A DNA stretch of 64,000 bases from Novosphingobium sp. CECT 9465 (GTDB lineage: Bacteria > Pseudomonadota > Alphaproteobacteria > Sphingomonadales > Sphingomonadaceae), in NCBI RefSeq assembly GCF_920987055.1, contig NZ_CAKLBX010000001.1:3396501-3460500 (forward strand), in the 5' to 3' direction. The position numbers and the translations under genes were made by a program. How positions within the stretch are numbered: position 1 is the stretch's first letter; the number at the start of each line of letters is the position of its first letter. The notes beneath the pieces were generated by a model. The model was not told the DNA's origin. It was given only the letters and a program-made list of their open reading frames with translations, and searched no databases. Positions 36,778 to 46,531 of the stretch are shown here, in pieces.

Positions 36778-37404
36778 ATGGACGATCGTTTCAACACCAT
36801 CGCCGGATGGACCTTGTTCGGGGGCATCGTTGCTCTGGGCCTTTCCAGCCTTTCGGCACACTATTTCCTGGCCGACAAGGAACACCGCCCTGAAAAGATG
36901 GGCTATGCCATCGAAGGCGTGGAAGAAGAAGCTGGCGCAGGCGGCGAAAAGGAACTGCCGCTGGCAAACCTTCTGGCCGCTGGCGATGTTGCCAAGGGTG
37001 AAGCCGTTTTTGCCAAGTGCAAGGCCTGCCACACCGCCGCACAGGGCGGCGCAAGCGGCATCGGCCCGAATCTGTTCGGGATCGTTGGCAAGCCCGTCGG
37101 CAAGCATGCCGCAGGTTTTGCCTATTCGGCAGACCTTGCCGCCAAGGGCGGAAACTGGGATTTCGCCACGCTCGACACATGGCTGAAGAACCCCAAGGCA
37201 TTCGCCGCCGGCACCAAGATGTCGTTCGCGGGCCTGCCCAAGGGCGAAGACCGCGCCAACGTCATCCTCTATCTCAACTCGCTCGGCTCGAACCTGCCGC
37301 TGCCTGCGCCTGAAGCGGCTCCGGCGGAAGAGGCTGCTCCGGCAGATGCGGCCGCATCGGATGCTGCTGCAGAATCAGCACCCTCGGAAGCTGCGGCGGA
37401 ATAA
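36778..37404 (+). CDS. Membrane-anchored class I cytochrome c (CycM-like)
   Basis: A 208-residue protein. A single N-terminal membrane segment (about 10-30) acts as an uncleaved anchor. The haem site CKACH is near residues 81-85, and the distal methionine is probably in TKMSFAGLP near residue 150. It matches the CycM/cytochrome c552 family that passes electrons from the bc1 complex to cytochrome c oxidase. An unusual C-terminal tail of about 35 residues is almost only Ala, Glu, Pro, Ser and Asp. Divergent from pheA; followed by a strong terminator. Confidence 0.9.
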   Translation: MDDRFNTIAGWTLFGGIVALGLSSLSAHYFLADKEHRPEKMGYAIEGVEEEAGAGGEKELPLANLLAAGDVAKGEAVFAKCKACHTAAQGGASGIGPNLFGIVGKPVGKHAAGFAYSADLAAKGGNWDFATLDTWLKNPKAFAAGTKMSFAGLPKGEDRANVILYLNSLGSNLPLPAPEAAPAEEAAPADAAASDAAAESAPSEAAAE

Positions 37405-37428
37405 GCCAACGCATCAGACTAATGCAAA

Positions 37429-37458
37429 GGGCGCCGGAAGCAGTTCCGGCGCCCTTTT
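37429..37458 (+). terminator. Rho-independent terminator of the cytochrome c gene
   Basis: An 11-bp perfect stem (GGGCGCCGGAA and its complement, 37429-37439 with 37444-37454), a 4-base loop, then TTTT. Confidence 0.92.
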
Positions 37459-37533
37459 CGCATGGCCTTCAAGGCAATTGCGCCATCATCGCAGCCGGGG
37501 CACACCTCCCGCTCGATGACAGGAGGATTGTCC

Positions 37534-37917
37534 ATGCGCCCGCTTATTGCCGCGTTGTTCGCGCTTGCCGCCCACACTGCCATTGCGGCCGAACCTGCGG
37601 CCACGCTCGATGGCCAGTGGACGGTCGATCTCTCAGCCGATCCGGCGCAACCCTATACGAAGCCGATGGTGCTGGCGCTGCAACCCGACGGCACCGTCAA
37701 GGGCAGCTTCTATGAAAGCGAGATCCTTTCCGGGCGCTGGAAAACCGATCGGGGCCGCACGTGCGCAAGCTTCCGCACGACCGATGGCGCAGGGCCATAT
37801 CACACCTCGGCCTGCCTCGTGGCCGATCGGGTTGAGGGCCAGACCTGGGCAGAGCATCGCAATTTCCTGTTCAACTGGAATGCGGCGCGCGGTCTGCCTG
37901 TTCGTCCTACCCCTTGA
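37534..37917 (+). CDS. Small secreted hypothetical protein
   Basis: A 127-residue protein with a clear signal peptide (about 1-19, LAAHTAIAA). AGGAGG precedes the ATG at 37534. The mature part has LDGQWTVDLSADPAQPYTKP and DGTVKGSFYESEILSGRW, resembling small beta-barrel periplasmic proteins, but I do not recognise a named family. Its 3' end overlaps the convergent rlmE by 11 bp. Confidence 0.7.
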   Translation: MRPLIAALFALAAHTAIAAEPAATLDGQWTVDLSADPAQPYTKPMVLALQPDGTVKGSFYESEILSGRWKTDRGRTCASFRTTDGAGPYHTSACLVADRVEGQTWAEHRNFLFNWNAARGLPVRPTP

Positions 37918-38566
37918 AGCCTTGGGCGATCACGTACCACTCGGATGAATCCTTGCGGCTCGATGGGGGCTTGGCGTGCTTCACCGTGGTGAAATTCTTC
38001 TTGAGGATGGTGAGCAGTTCGGCATCGGTGCCGCCCGCAAAAACCTTGGCGACAAAGGCGCCGCCGGGCGAAAGCGAAGTGATCGCAAAGTCCACCGCCG
38101 TTTCGACCAGGCCCATCGTGCGCAAGTGATCGGTCTGTTTGTGGCCCACGGTATTGGCCGCCATGTCGCACACCACAAGATCAGGCGGGCCATCAAGCGC
38201 CCCCTGCAACGCGGCAGGGGCCTCGTCTGCCATGAAGTCCATCTCGAAGATCGTCACGCCCTCGATCGGCTCTGTCGGCAAGAGGTCGATGCCCACGACC
38301 TTGGCCGAAGGCGCCTTCTTGCGCACGACCTGACTCCACCCGCCCGGCGCGATGCCCAGATCAACCACGCGTTTTGCGTTGCGCAGCAGGCTGAACTTCT
38401 CGTCCAGTTCGATCAGCTTGAACGCGGCGCGGCTGCGCCAGCCTTCGGCGCGGGCCTGCTTTACATAAGGATCGTTGATCTGCCGCGTGAGCCAGCGCGA
38501 TGACGATGCTGTACGCTTCTTGGCCGTGCGCAAGCGCTCGTTGGGGTCCTTGCCGGATCGGCTCAT
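37907..38566 (-). CDS. rlmE: 23S rRNA (uridine-2'-O)-methyltransferase
   Basis: A 219-residue FtsJ/RrmJ-family enzyme that methylates U2552 of 23S rRNA late in 50S assembly. Family motifs in order: DPYVKQARAEGWRSRAAFKL (K of the K-D-K-E tetrad), VVDLGIAPGGWSQV (SAM site), VVCDMAANTVGH (catalytic Asp), GGAFVAKVF (catalytic Lys), and SSEWYVIAQGFKG (catalytic Glu). An N-terminal basic extension of about 30 residues is present. It overlaps the ppx gene by 4 bp. Confidence 0.94.
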   Translation of the reverse strand: MSRSGKDPNERLRTAKKRTASSSRWLTRQINDPYVKQARAEGWRSRAAFKLIELDEKFSLLRNAKRVVDLGIAPGGWSQVVRKKAPSAKVVGIDLLPTEPIEGVTIFEMDFMADEAPAALQGALDGPPDLVVCDMAANTVGHKQTDHLRTMGLVETAVDFAITSLSPGGAFVAKVFAGGTDAELLTILKKNFTTVKHAKPPSSRKDSSEWYVIAQGFKG

Positions 38567-39897
38567 GCTGCAAAATTCCGTTGTTGGGCAGGGGGGCGGG
38601 CAGGATCGCCGCCACCAGCCATGAGGCTGCGCAGGATGCCTTCGCGAATGCCGCGATCGGCAATGCCAAGGCGATCGGCCGGCCAGATGTCGAGAATCGA
38701 TTCGAGAATTGCGCAACCCGCCACCACCAGATCGGACCGTTCGCGCCCGATGCATGGCAAGGCGACGCGTTCGGCATGCGACATGCGTGAAAGGTTCTGG
38801 CTGATCGCCCGCATCGAATCGGCGGGCACCACAAGGCCGTCAACCGCCCGCCGGTCGTACTGCGGTAGTTCCAGATGCAGGCTCGCCAGCGTCGTCACCG
38901 TGCCACTGGTGCCGAGCAGGCGGATGCGGGCCTGCGCCTGCGCCGCCTCGCGCATCGGCCCGACCCGCAGCGCGAAATCGGCAAAGCCCTCATCCACGCG
39001 GCGGCGCATTTCGGCATAGGCTTCGGCGCGCGCCTCTGCGCTGTCGGCGATCGGCCCCACGCTTTCCGTCAGCGATACCACGCCCCACGGTGCGGATTGC
39101 CAGTCAAGGATGCGCGGCACCGTTTCGCCGGTTTCCACCAGCACCATCTCGGTCGACCCGCCGCCGATGTCGAAGATCATCGCCGGGCCTTCACCCTGTT
39201 CCAGCAGGATGTGGCAACCCAGCACCGCCAGCCGCGCCTCTTCCTGCGCGGTGATGATGTTCAGGCGGATGCCGGTTTCCTCGCGCACACGCTGGATGAA
39301 CTCCGCACCGTTGCTGGCGCGGCGGCAGGCCTCTGTCGCCACCGATCGCGCAAGGTGGACATTGCGCTTGCGCAGCTTGTCGGCACACACGTGCAGCGCG
39401 GCCAGCGCGCGGTCCATCGCTTCGTCCGAAAGCCGCCCGGTCTGCGCAAGCCCTTCGCCCAGCCGCACCACGCGGCTGAACGCATCGATCACCACGAAGT
39501 GTTCGCCCGAAGGCCTTGCGATCAGCAACCGGCAGTTGTTAGTGCCAAGATCGATGGCAGCATAAGCCTGACGGTGATGCGGCATCGGCTTTTGCCACGT
39601 TGCAGCACGTTCGGGTGCAATCGCTACTGTTGGCGCTGCTGTGGACGTTTCCGGGGACGTTTCCAGCGACGCTTCTGGCCCGCCTGCGGGCGCAACCGGC
39701 GCTTCGTGCGCTGTGTCCGCCCCTGGCGAGGGAGGACTGGTCTTGCCGGCGGCGTTGGGCGGGAGGCTGCTCCCGGTAGAATTGCGGCCCGGTCGAGACT
39801 TGCGCCGTCCCTTTTTCCGGTTGCCGTTTGTCGTGTCGGCCTTGTTCCTGCCGGATCGTACGCCTTGCCCAGTGGCCGGCGGATGGTTCTCCGCCAT
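38563..39897 (-). CDS. Ppx/GppA-family phosphatase
   Basis: A 444-residue member of the exopolyphosphatase / pppGpp phosphatase family. The ASKHA ATPase-like motifs are YAAIDLGTNNCRLLIA near residues 112-127, VATEACRRASNG and MIFDIGGGSTEMVLVE. The first 105 residues are a lysine-, proline- and threonine-rich low-complexity extension not found in E. coli Ppx. Whether it prefers polyphosphate or pppGpp cannot be told. It is coupled to rlmE by an ATGA overlap. Confidence 0.88.
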   Translation of the reverse strand: MAENHPPATGQGVRSGRNKADTTNGNRKKGRRKSRPGRNSTGSSLPPNAAGKTSPPSPGADTAHEAPVAPAGGPEASLETSPETSTAAPTVAIAPERAATWQKPMPHHRQAYAAIDLGTNNCRLLIARPSGEHFVVIDAFSRVVRLGEGLAQTGRLSDEAMDRALAALHVCADKLRKRNVHLARSVATEACRRASNGAEFIQRVREETGIRLNIITAQEEARLAVLGCHILLEQGEGPAMIFDIGGGSTEMVLVETGETVPRILDWQSAPWGVVSLTESVGPIADSAEARAEAYAEMRRRVDEGFADFALRVGPMREAAQAQARIRLLGTSGTVTTLASLHLELPQYDRRAVDGLVVPADSMRAISQNLSRMSHAERVALPCIGRERSDLVVAGCAILESILDIWPADRLGIADRGIREGILRSLMAGGGDPARPPAQQRNFAA

Positions 39898-40057
39898 AAA
39901 TCAAATTCACTTATGTTTTCCCGCGCCGCATGATGCCTGCCGGGTACTTGCCCGCAATGCTAGCGATGCAGCGCCCGCCCCGCAAGGCCAGCCCCCAAAA
40001 ATGCCGTTTCACCCGCTTGACTCCCGCATTTCCCCCGCCTACTTGCGCGCCTCTCGC

Positions 40058-40131
40058 TGCCCCGTCGTCTAATGGTAAGACTACGGATTCTGATTCCGTC
40101 TATCGAGGTTCGAATCCTCGCGGGGCATCCA
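40058..40131 (+). tRNA. tRNA-Gln (CTG)
   Basis: A 74-nt cloverleaf. The acceptor TGCCCCG pairs with CGGGGCA, the anticodon arm ACGGA-TTCTGAT-TCCGT gives anticodon CTG, the T-arm is GAGGTTCGAATCCTC, and the CCA end is encoded. Confidence 0.95.
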
Positions 40132-40245
40132 CCACCAAATCGCCAGATGTCTGAATTTGCATGATTTTCATGCGAAGTGGTTGAACCCGCGCGCCTTCAG
40201 CGCGCTGGCGCTTCCTGAGACATGATGGCGTGATCCCTCCGAACG

Positions 40246-40282
40246 TGAAAAAGGGGCCGCTCCGAAGATCGGAGCGGCCCCT
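40246..40282 (-). terminator. Rho-independent terminator of mmsA
   Basis: A 14-bp perfect stem (40252-40265 with 40269-40282), a 3-base loop, and on the minus strand a following TTTTTC tract, 30 bp after the mmsA stop. Confidence 0.9.
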
Positions 40283-40311
40283 CTTGTCCGTTCGGCGTAG
40301 CGCCGGGCGGC

Positions 40312-41811
40312 TTACTTCATCGTCGGGATGACGAAGCTCTGGTCGACGATGGCGCCGCCGCTGGGCCAGCGCTGCGTAACCTTCTTGGTGCGCGTGTAGA
40401 AGCGCACACCGTCCATGCCGTACTGATCCATATCGCCGAAGCCCGAACGCTTCCAGCCGCCGAAGCTGTGGTAAGCGACCGGAACCGGGATCGGCACGTT
40501 GATGCCGACCATGCCGACTTCGACCTGGGCGGCAAACTTGCGCGCATAATCGCCGTTGCGCGTGAAGATCGCCACGCCATTGCCGTACTGGTGCTCCGAG
40601 GGGTAGCGCAGCGCTTCCTCGAAGGTTTCGGCGCGCAGGATCTGAAGCACAGGGCCGAAGATTTCTTCCTGGTAGCTCTGCATGTCGGGCTTGACGTGAT
40701 CGAGCAGCGTGGGGGCAAGGAAGAAGCCTTCTTCATAGCCCTGGAGCGAGAAGCCCCGACCATCGACCACCAGTTCGGCGCCTTCGTCGACGGCCATCTG
40801 GATGTAAGCTTCGACCTTGGCCTTGTGCGCGGCGCCGACAACCGGGCCGTAATGGGCATCGGGGTCGGTCGAGATGCCCACGCGCAGGCCTTCGATTGCG
40901 GTCAGCAGCTTCGCGCGCAGGGCAACGGCGGTCGCCTCGCCCACCGGCGTCACGACCGGAAGCGCCATGCAGCGTTCGCCTGCCGAACCATAGGCCGAGC
41001 CGATGATGTCGGCCACAGCCTGATCAAGATCGGCATCGGGCATAACGATACCGTGGTTCTTGGCCCCGCCCATGCACTGCATGCGCTTGCCGTTGGCGGC
41101 ACCACGACCATAAACGTACTGCGCGATATCGGACGAACCGACGAAGCTCACCGCCTTGACGTCCTTGTGATCGAGAATCGCATCGACGATTTCCTTGTCA
41201 CCGTGGACGACATTGAGGATGCCTGCGGGAAGCCCGGCTTCCAGCGCCAGTTCGGCAAGGCGCACCGGCACCGAAGGATCGCGTTCCGAAGGCTTGAGGA
41301 TGAACGCGTTGCCGCAAGCGATTGCAGGCGCGCACATCCACAGCGGAATCATCGCAGGGAAATTGAACGGGGTAATGCCGGCGACCACACCGAGCGGCTG
41401 GCGCATCGAATAGACATCAATGCCCGGACCTGCGCCTTCGGTATATTCACCCTTCAGCAGGTGGGGAATGCCGCAGGCGAATTCGACGACTTCAAGCCCG
41501 CGCTGGATATCGCCCTTCGAATCGGCGATGACCTTGCCATGTTCGAGGCTGAGCATTTCGGCCAGTTCGTCCATGTGTTTTTCGATCAGTTCCTTGAAAC
41601 GGAACATCACGCGTGCGCGGCGCTGGGGGTTCTGTGCGGCCCAGGCGACTTGCGCGGCCTTGGCATCAGCAACCGCCTGATCGAGCGTTGCAGGGCTGGC
41701 GAGTTCGACTTGCGCCTGCACCTGGCCGGTCGACGGGTTGTACACATCGCCGGTGCGCGCACCGGCAACTGGAGCGGCTGCTCCGGCGATGAAATGAGTG
41801 ATCGTACGCAT
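40312..41811 (-). CDS. mmsA: Methylmalonate-semialdehyde dehydrogenase (CoA-acylating)
   Basis: A 499-residue aldehyde dehydrogenase acting in valine and inositol breakdown, turning (methyl)malonate semialdehyde into propionyl- or acetyl-CoA. The family-specific N-terminus is HFIAGAAAPVAGARTGDVYNP. NAD-binding TPFNFPAMIPLWM, GSAGERCMALPV with the catalytic cysteine near residue 285, and a C-terminal VPIPVPVAYHSFGGWKRS (specific to MmsA) are present. The ATG at 41811 gives this standard start. Divergent from a LysR regulator 129 bp away, which probably controls it. Confidence 0.94.
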   Translation of the reverse strand: MRTITHFIAGAAAPVAGARTGDVYNPSTGQVQAQVELASPATLDQAVADAKAAQVAWAAQNPQRRARVMFRFKELIEKHMDELAEMLSLEHGKVIADSKGDIQRGLEVVEFACGIPHLLKGEYTEGAGPGIDVYSMRQPLGVVAGITPFNFPAMIPLWMCAPAIACGNAFILKPSERDPSVPVRLAELALEAGLPAGILNVVHGDKEIVDAILDHKDVKAVSFVGSSDIAQYVYGRGAANGKRMQCMGGAKNHGIVMPDADLDQAVADIIGSAYGSAGERCMALPVVTPVGEATAVALRAKLLTAIEGLRVGISTDPDAHYGPVVGAAHKAKVEAYIQMAVDEGAELVVDGRGFSLQGYEEGFFLAPTLLDHVKPDMQSYQEEIFGPVLQILRAETFEEALRYPSEHQYGNGVAIFTRNGDYARKFAAQVEVGMVGINVPIPVPVAYHSFGGWKRSGFGDMDQYGMDGVRFYTRTKKVTQRWPSGGAIVDQSFVIPTMK

Positions 41812-41940
41812 CGGCTTGTTCTCCTCGCCCCTCGTCGGGCAGCCCTGACTGGGCACCCCTGGTTGGACGGTGCCTCGCATACTCCTTTGCACTGTGCGGA
41901 CATAGGCCATATGTTGCCCAATCGCTGTGCAGGAATCCAT

Positions 41941-42825
41941 GTGCTGACATCCGATCAACTGCTCGTCTTCCTCAGCATCATGCGCGAGGGCAATACCGTG
42001 GGCGCGGCGCGGCGGCTGGGGCTGGATCACAGCACCGTATCGCGGCGGCTTTCCGCACTTGAACGGGCGCTGGGCACCCGATTGTTCGACCGATCCCCGC
42101 GCGGGCTTGCCCCGACACCGGCGGCCACCGCGCTGATCGGCCATGCCGAGCGCGTCGAGAGTGAACTGCTGCTTGCCACGGCCAGCGTCGGCCAGCGCGA
42201 TACGCGCGTATCCGGCACGGTCCGGCTGGCCACGCCCGAAATCTTCGGCACCTATCTTGTTGCACCGCACGTTGCCGAGTTGCGCACGCGCCATCCCGGA
42301 CTGACACTGGAACTCGTGCCCGAAACCCGAACCGTCAGCCTGTCAAAGCGCGAGGCCGACATCGCGATCACTATCCGCCAGCCGCCCCGTGGCAGGCTGG
42401 TGGGCCGCAAGCTGGTCGATTACCGGCTCGGCCTATATGCCGCGCGCGACTATCTGGACCGGCGGCCTGCTATCACCAGCCGGGCCGATCTGAACGCGCA
42501 CGATTTCGTGTCCTATGTGGATGAACTGCTCGATTTCCCCGAATTGCTTTCGCTCAACCAGGCCAAGGTCGGGGGAAGCACGGTGTTCCGTTCCAGTTCC
42601 AGCGCGGCGCAGCAATCCGCGGTGGCGGCAGGCGCCGGCATCGGCATGCTTCACTTGTTGTGTGCAGCAGACGATGACCGGATCGAACGTGTCCTGCCCG
42701 ATGAAATAGAGGACCGGCGCACGTACTGGATGGTGCTCCACGCCGATCTCCAGCGCGTACCGCGTATACGCGCGGTCATCGATTTCCTCGATGACCTCGT
42801 GCACCGCCTGCAATCGCGCTTCTGA
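41941..42825 (+). CDS. LysR-family transcriptional regulator
   Basis: A 294-residue LysR protein. The winged helix-turn-helix (about 1-60) includes GAARRLGLDHSTVSRRLSALERALGTRLFDRS, quoted in parts: GAARRLGLDHSTVSRR and ALGTRLFDRS. A substrate-binding domain follows to the end. The GTG at 41941 has AGGA at good spacing and gives the normal LysR start; an in-frame ATG at 41911 is the alternative. Divergent position next to mmsA suggests that it controls valine or related catabolism, with the ligand unknown. Confidence 0.85.
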   Translation: MLTSDQLLVFLSIMREGNTVGAARRLGLDHSTVSRRLSALERALGTRLFDRSPRGLAPTPAATALIGHAERVESELLLATASVGQRDTRVSGTVRLATPEIFGTYLVAPHVAELRTRHPGLTLELVPETRTVSLSKREADIAITIRQPPRGRLVGRKLVDYRLGLYAARDYLDRRPAITSRADLNAHDFVSYVDELLDFPELLSLNQAKVGGSTVFRSSSSAAQQSAVAAGAGIGMLHLLCAADDDRIERVLPDEIEDRRTYWMVLHADLQRVPRIRAVIDFLDDLVHRLQSRF

Positions 42826-42854
42826 AGGCGCTCACCGTATTCAGGCGCGGCGCT

Positions 42855-43625
42855 TCAGCTTCCCGCAGGCGCCGCGTCGACCTGCGCGATCAGGGCAAGC
42901 ACCTGCTGGGCGTGTTCCTTGCGGCAGATCAGCAGGTCGGGCAGATAGACGTCGGCGTTGTTGTAGGTCAGTGGGCTGCCATCGATGCGCGAACAGTGCA
43001 GGCCATGCGCTGCCGCCACCGCAACCGGGGCCATGCTGTCCCATTCGTACTGGCCGCCCGAATGAAGGTAGATGTCCGCCTGCCCCAGGATGACGGCCAT
43101 TGCCTTGGCCCCCGCCGAACCCATCGGCACCAGTTCTGCGCCGAGCATTTCCGCCACCGCCACGGCTTCCCGTGCGGGACGGGTGCGCGATACGACCATG
43201 CGCAATTGCGCTGGCGCTGGCGGCAGGGCCACCGGCTCGTCAGACCGCAGCACGATGCCGCCATCCAGACCGGGCAGGGCGACCGCACCGATTGCTGGCT
43301 GGCCGTCGATGGCAAGGCCCACATGAACGGCCCAGTCAGCCCGCGCCTCACCATATTCGCGCGTACCGTCAACCGGATCGACGACCCACACCCGGCTCAT
43401 GGAGAGACGTTCGGCGTTGTCCTTTTCCTCTTCGGAAAGAAGGCCGTCCGCAGCGCGCACCTCACGCAGCGCGTGGACGAGGAAGACATTGGCGGTCTGG
43501 TCTCCCGCCTTGCCCAGCGCCTTGGGAGCGAACACGCCGGATTCGCGCACTTCGATCAGGATGCGCCCGGCCACGACGGCGAGGTGGGCCGCAAGGGCGG
43601 CGTCGGTCATCTCCGCAGCGCTCAT
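42855..43625 (-). CDS. cysQ: 3'(2'),5'-bisphosphate nucleotidase
   Basis: A 256-residue member of the inositol monophosphatase family. The metal site is [18 protein letters not shown] (near 120-128) and, near the C-terminus, [20 protein letters not shown] (quoted as [16 protein letters not shown]). It removes the 3'-phosphate from PAP and PAPS, clearing the by-product of sulfate assimilation. It overlaps the cysNC stop by 4 bp and closes the cysD-cysNC-cysQ operon. Confidence 0.9.
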   Translation of the reverse strand: MSAAEMTDAALAAHLAVVAGRILIEVRESGVFAPKALGKAGDQTANVFLVHALREVRAADGLLSEEEKDNAERLSMSRVWVVDPVDGTREYGEARADWAVHVGLAIDGQPAIGAVALPGLDGGIVLRSDEPVALPPAPAQLRMVVSRTRPAREAVAVAEMLGAELVPMGSAGAKAMAVILGQADIYLHSGGQYEWDSMAPVAVAAAHGLHCSRIDGSPLTYNNADVYLPDLLICRKEHAQQVLALIAQVDAAPAGS

Positions 43626-45538
43626 GGAATCAGCCTTTCAACGATCATATCGGCCGCCTGTTCGGCGGTCATGCCGGTGGTGTCGATGTGGATCTCAGGA
43701 TCCTCAGGCGGTTCGTAGGGGCTGTCGATCCCGGTGAAATTCTTGAGATCGCCCGCGCGGGCTTTCTTGTAGAGACCTTTCACGTCGCGCTTTTCAGCCT
43801 CGTCCAGCGGGGTATCGATGAACACCTCGATGAATTCGCCGGGCTGCATCATCTTGCGCACCATGTCGCGCTCCGAACGGAAGGGCGAGATGAAGGCGGT
43901 GAGCACGATCAGGCCCGCATCGGTCATCAACCTGGCAACCTCGCCCACGCGCCGGATGTTCTCCACGCGATCGGCATCGGTAAAGCCCAGGTCCTTGTTC
44001 AGCCCGTGGCGCACGTTGTCGCCGTCGAGCAGGAAGGTGTGGCGGTTCATCCGCGCCAGCTTCTTTTCGACAAGGTTGGCGATGGTCGATTTGCCCGCGC
44101 CCGAAAGGCCCGTGAGCCAGAGCACGACCGGCTTCTGGTTCTTGAGGTTGGCGTGGAATTCGCGGGTGACGTCGGTCGCCTGCCAATGCACGTTGTCCGA
44201 ACGGCGCAGGCTGAAGTGCAGCATGCCTGCCGCCACCGTGGCATTGGTGATCTTGTCGATCAGGATGAAGCCGCCCAGCGTACGGCTCTTGTCATAAGGC
44301 TCGAACACGATCGGCTTGTCGGTGGAAAGGTTCGCAACGCCGATGGCGTTCAGTTCCAGCGTCTTTGCCGCCAGCCGCTCCATCGTATTGACGTTGACCT
44401 GGTACTTGGGCTGCTGGATGCTGGCGGTGACCGTCTGAGTGCCCAGCTTCAGCCAGTAGGAGCGGCCGGGAAGCATTTCCTCGTCGGCGAGCCAGACCAG
44501 CGTCGTTTCGAACTGGTCGGCCACCTGCGGGGGATTGTCGGTTACGGCAATCACGTCGCCACGCGAACAATCGACCTCGTCAGCAAGGCACAGGGTGACC
44601 GACTGTCCGGCCACGGCTTGCGGCAAGTCTTCGCCCAGGGTTACGATGCGGGTGATCGTGCTGGTCTTGCCCGAAGGCAGGACCCGGATGGCATCGCCGG
44701 GCTTGACGCTGCCCGTGGCGATCAAACCGGAGAAGCCCCGGAAATCAAGGTTGGGACGGTTGACCCACTGCACCGGCATGCGAAACGGCTTGTCCGCATC
44801 GACCGATGACAGGACTTCGACCGTTTCGAGATGTTCGACCAGCGTGGATCCGGTGTACCAGGGCGTGTTAGCTGACCGCGTGGTGATGTTGTCACCCTTG
44901 AAGCCGGAAATCGGCATCGCGGTGAAGCTTTCGATCCCGATCGAGCGGGCGAATTCCGTATAGTCCTCGACGATGGCATCAAAGGTGGACTGGTCGTAAT
45001 CGACGAGATCCATCTTGTTGACCGCCAGCACGATGTTGCGGATGCCGATCAGGTGGCACAAGTAGGAATGGCGGCGCGTTTGCACCAGCACACCCTTGCG
45101 CGCATCGATCAGGATCACCGCAAGATCGGCGGTGGAGGCGCCGGTCACCATGTTGCGGGTGTACTGTTCGTGGCCGGGGCAATCGGCAACGATGAACTTG
45201 CGCTTTTCGGTGTTGAAGAAGCGATAGGCGACATCGATGGTGATGCCCTGTTCGCGTTCGGCGGCAAGGCCGTCGACCAGCAACGCGAAATCGATGTCCT
45301 GCCCCTGCGTGCCGACTTTCTTGCTATCGCTTTCCAGCGCGGCGAGCTGGTCTTCGAAGATCATCTTCGAATCATACAGCAGGCGGCCGATCAGCGTGGA
45401 TTTGCCATCGTCCACCGACCCGCAGGTGATGAAGCGCAGCATGGTCTTGTGCTGGTGCTGGTCAAGATAGGCGTCGATATCCTCGGCGATGAGCGCTTCG
45501 GTGACGTAGATCGGATCGGTGGTGGTGGTGTCCGACAT
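43622..45538 (-). CDS. cysNC: Bifunctional sulfate adenylyltransferase subunit 1 / adenylylsulfate kinase
   Basis: A 638-residue fusion. CysN GTPase (about 1-440): [19 protein letters not shown] (G1), [12 protein letters not shown] (G3) and NKMDLVDY (G4), followed by two beta-barrel domains. CysC APS kinase (about 450-635): [17 protein letters not shown] (P-loop), [15 protein letters not shown] and the lid region [17 protein letters not shown]. Together with CysD it activates sulfate to APS and then PAPS. Its start overlaps the cysD stop as TGATG. Confidence 0.95.
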   Translation of the reverse strand: MSDTTTTDPIYVTEALIAEDIDAYLDQHQHKTMLRFITCGSVDDGKSTLIGRLLYDSKMIFEDQLAALESDSKKVGTQGQDIDFALLVDGLAAEREQGITIDVAYRFFNTEKRKFIVADCPGHEQYTRNMVTGASTADLAVILIDARKGVLVQTRRHSYLCHLIGIRNIVLAVNKMDLVDYDQSTFDAIVEDYTEFARSIGIESFTAMPISGFKGDNITTRSANTPWYTGSTLVEHLETVEVLSSVDADKPFRMPVQWVNRPNLDFRGFSGLIATGSVKPGDAIRVLPSGKTSTITRIVTLGEDLPQAVAGQSVTLCLADEVDCSRGDVIAVTDNPPQVADQFETTLVWLADEEMLPGRSYWLKLGTQTVTASIQQPKYQVNVNTMERLAAKTLELNAIGVANLSTDKPIVFEPYDKSRTLGGFILIDKITNATVAAGMLHFSLRRSDNVHWQATDVTREFHANLKNQKPVVLWLTGLSGAGKSTIANLVEKKLARMNRHTFLLDGDNVRHGLNKDLGFTDADRVENIRRVGEVARLMTDAGLIVLTAFISPFRSERDMVRKMMQPGEFIEVFIDTPLDEAEKRDVKGLYKKARAGDLKNFTGIDSPYEPPEDPEIHIDTTGMTAEQAADMIVERLIP

Positions 45539-46449
45539 CAGAAGTACCCCTGCTGCTTCTTGACTTCCATGCCGGCACCGCCAGCATCCTTGTCGATGGC
45601 GCGCCCCTGGCGCTCGCTGGTGGTGGTGAGCAGCGTTTCCTGGATCACTTCAGGCAGCGTCTTGGCCGTGCTTTCGACAGCGCCGGTCAGCGGATAGCAG
45701 CCCAGTGTGCGGAAACGGATCGAGCGCATCACCGGCTCTTCGCCCGGCAGCAGCGGGAAGCGTTCGTCATCGACCATCAGCAGCATGCCGTCACGCTCCA
45801 CGGTGGGCCGTTCGTCCGCGAAATAGAGCGGGACGATCGGCACATCGTTGAGATGGATGTACTGCCAGATATCCAGCTCGGTCCAGTTCGAGATCGGGAA
45901 GACGCGGATCGATTCGCCTTTGCTCTTGCGGGCGTTATACAGATTCCACAGTTCGGGCCGCTGGTTCTTGGGGTCCCAGCCGTGGCTGGCGGTGCGGAAC
46001 GAGAAGATGCGCTCCTTGGCGCGGCTCTTTTCCTCATCACGCCGCGCGCCGCCGAAGGCCGCGTCGAAACCGTAGAGGTTGAGCGCCTGCTTGAGGCCCT
46101 CGGTCTTCCACATATCAGTGTGGAGCGCGCCGTGATCGAACGGATTGATGCCGCGTTCTGCCGCTTCGGGGTTCTGGTAGACCAGCAGGTCCATCCCGCT
46201 TTCGATCGCCATCCGATCGCGCAGCTTGTACATTTCCTTGAACTTCCACGTGGTGTCGACGTGAAGCAGCGGGAATGGCGGGGGCGAGGGGTAGAACGCC
46301 TTGCGCGCCAGATGCAGCATGACCGCGCTGTCCTTGCCCACTGAATAGAGCATGACGGGGTTTTCGGCCTCTGCCACCACTTCGCGCAGGATGTGAATGC
46401 TTTCCGCCTCTAGCCGTTCGAGGTGAGTCAAGTTTTGTTTATCAGGCAC
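45538..46449 (-). CDS. cysD: Sulfate adenylyltransferase subunit 2
   Basis: A 303-residue CysD of the ATP-pyrophosphatase (PP-loop) family: [18 protein letters not shown] near residue 37, [21 protein letters not shown] and an [10 protein letters not shown] motif. The GTG at 46449 has a GGGAGAG ribosome site and gives the usual family length; an ATG 13 codons upstream is possible but unsupported. First gene of the cys operon, divergent from a LuxR-type regulator 82 bp away. Confidence 0.92.
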   Translation of the reverse strand: MPDKQNLTHLERLEAESIHILREVVAEAENPVMLYSVGKDSAVMLHLARKAFYPSPPPFPLLHVDTTWKFKEMYKLRDRMAIESGMDLLVYQNPEAAERGINPFDHGALHTDMWKTEGLKQALNLYGFDAAFGGARRDEEKSRAKERIFSFRTASHGWDPKNQRPELWNLYNARKSKGESIRVFPISNWTELDIWQYIHLNDVPIVPLYFADERPTVERDGMLLMVDDERFPLLPGEEPVMRSIRFRTLGCYPLTGAVESTAKTLPEVIQETLLTTTSERQGRAIDKDAGGAGMEVKKQQGYF

Positions 46450-46531
46450 GGGTCTCTCCCTGTTCGAAAACTGATTGCCAGAAAGCATGAGAGGCTGGAC
46501 CTCCCAAATGGGATGATGCTAGACAATTTTG

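Noticed and set aside
40468..42825. A 785-codon open frame on the plus strand covering mmsA and the LysR gene
   Set aside because: Only its last 295 codons encode a LysR protein; the rest is antisense to mmsA, a common artefact of high GC.
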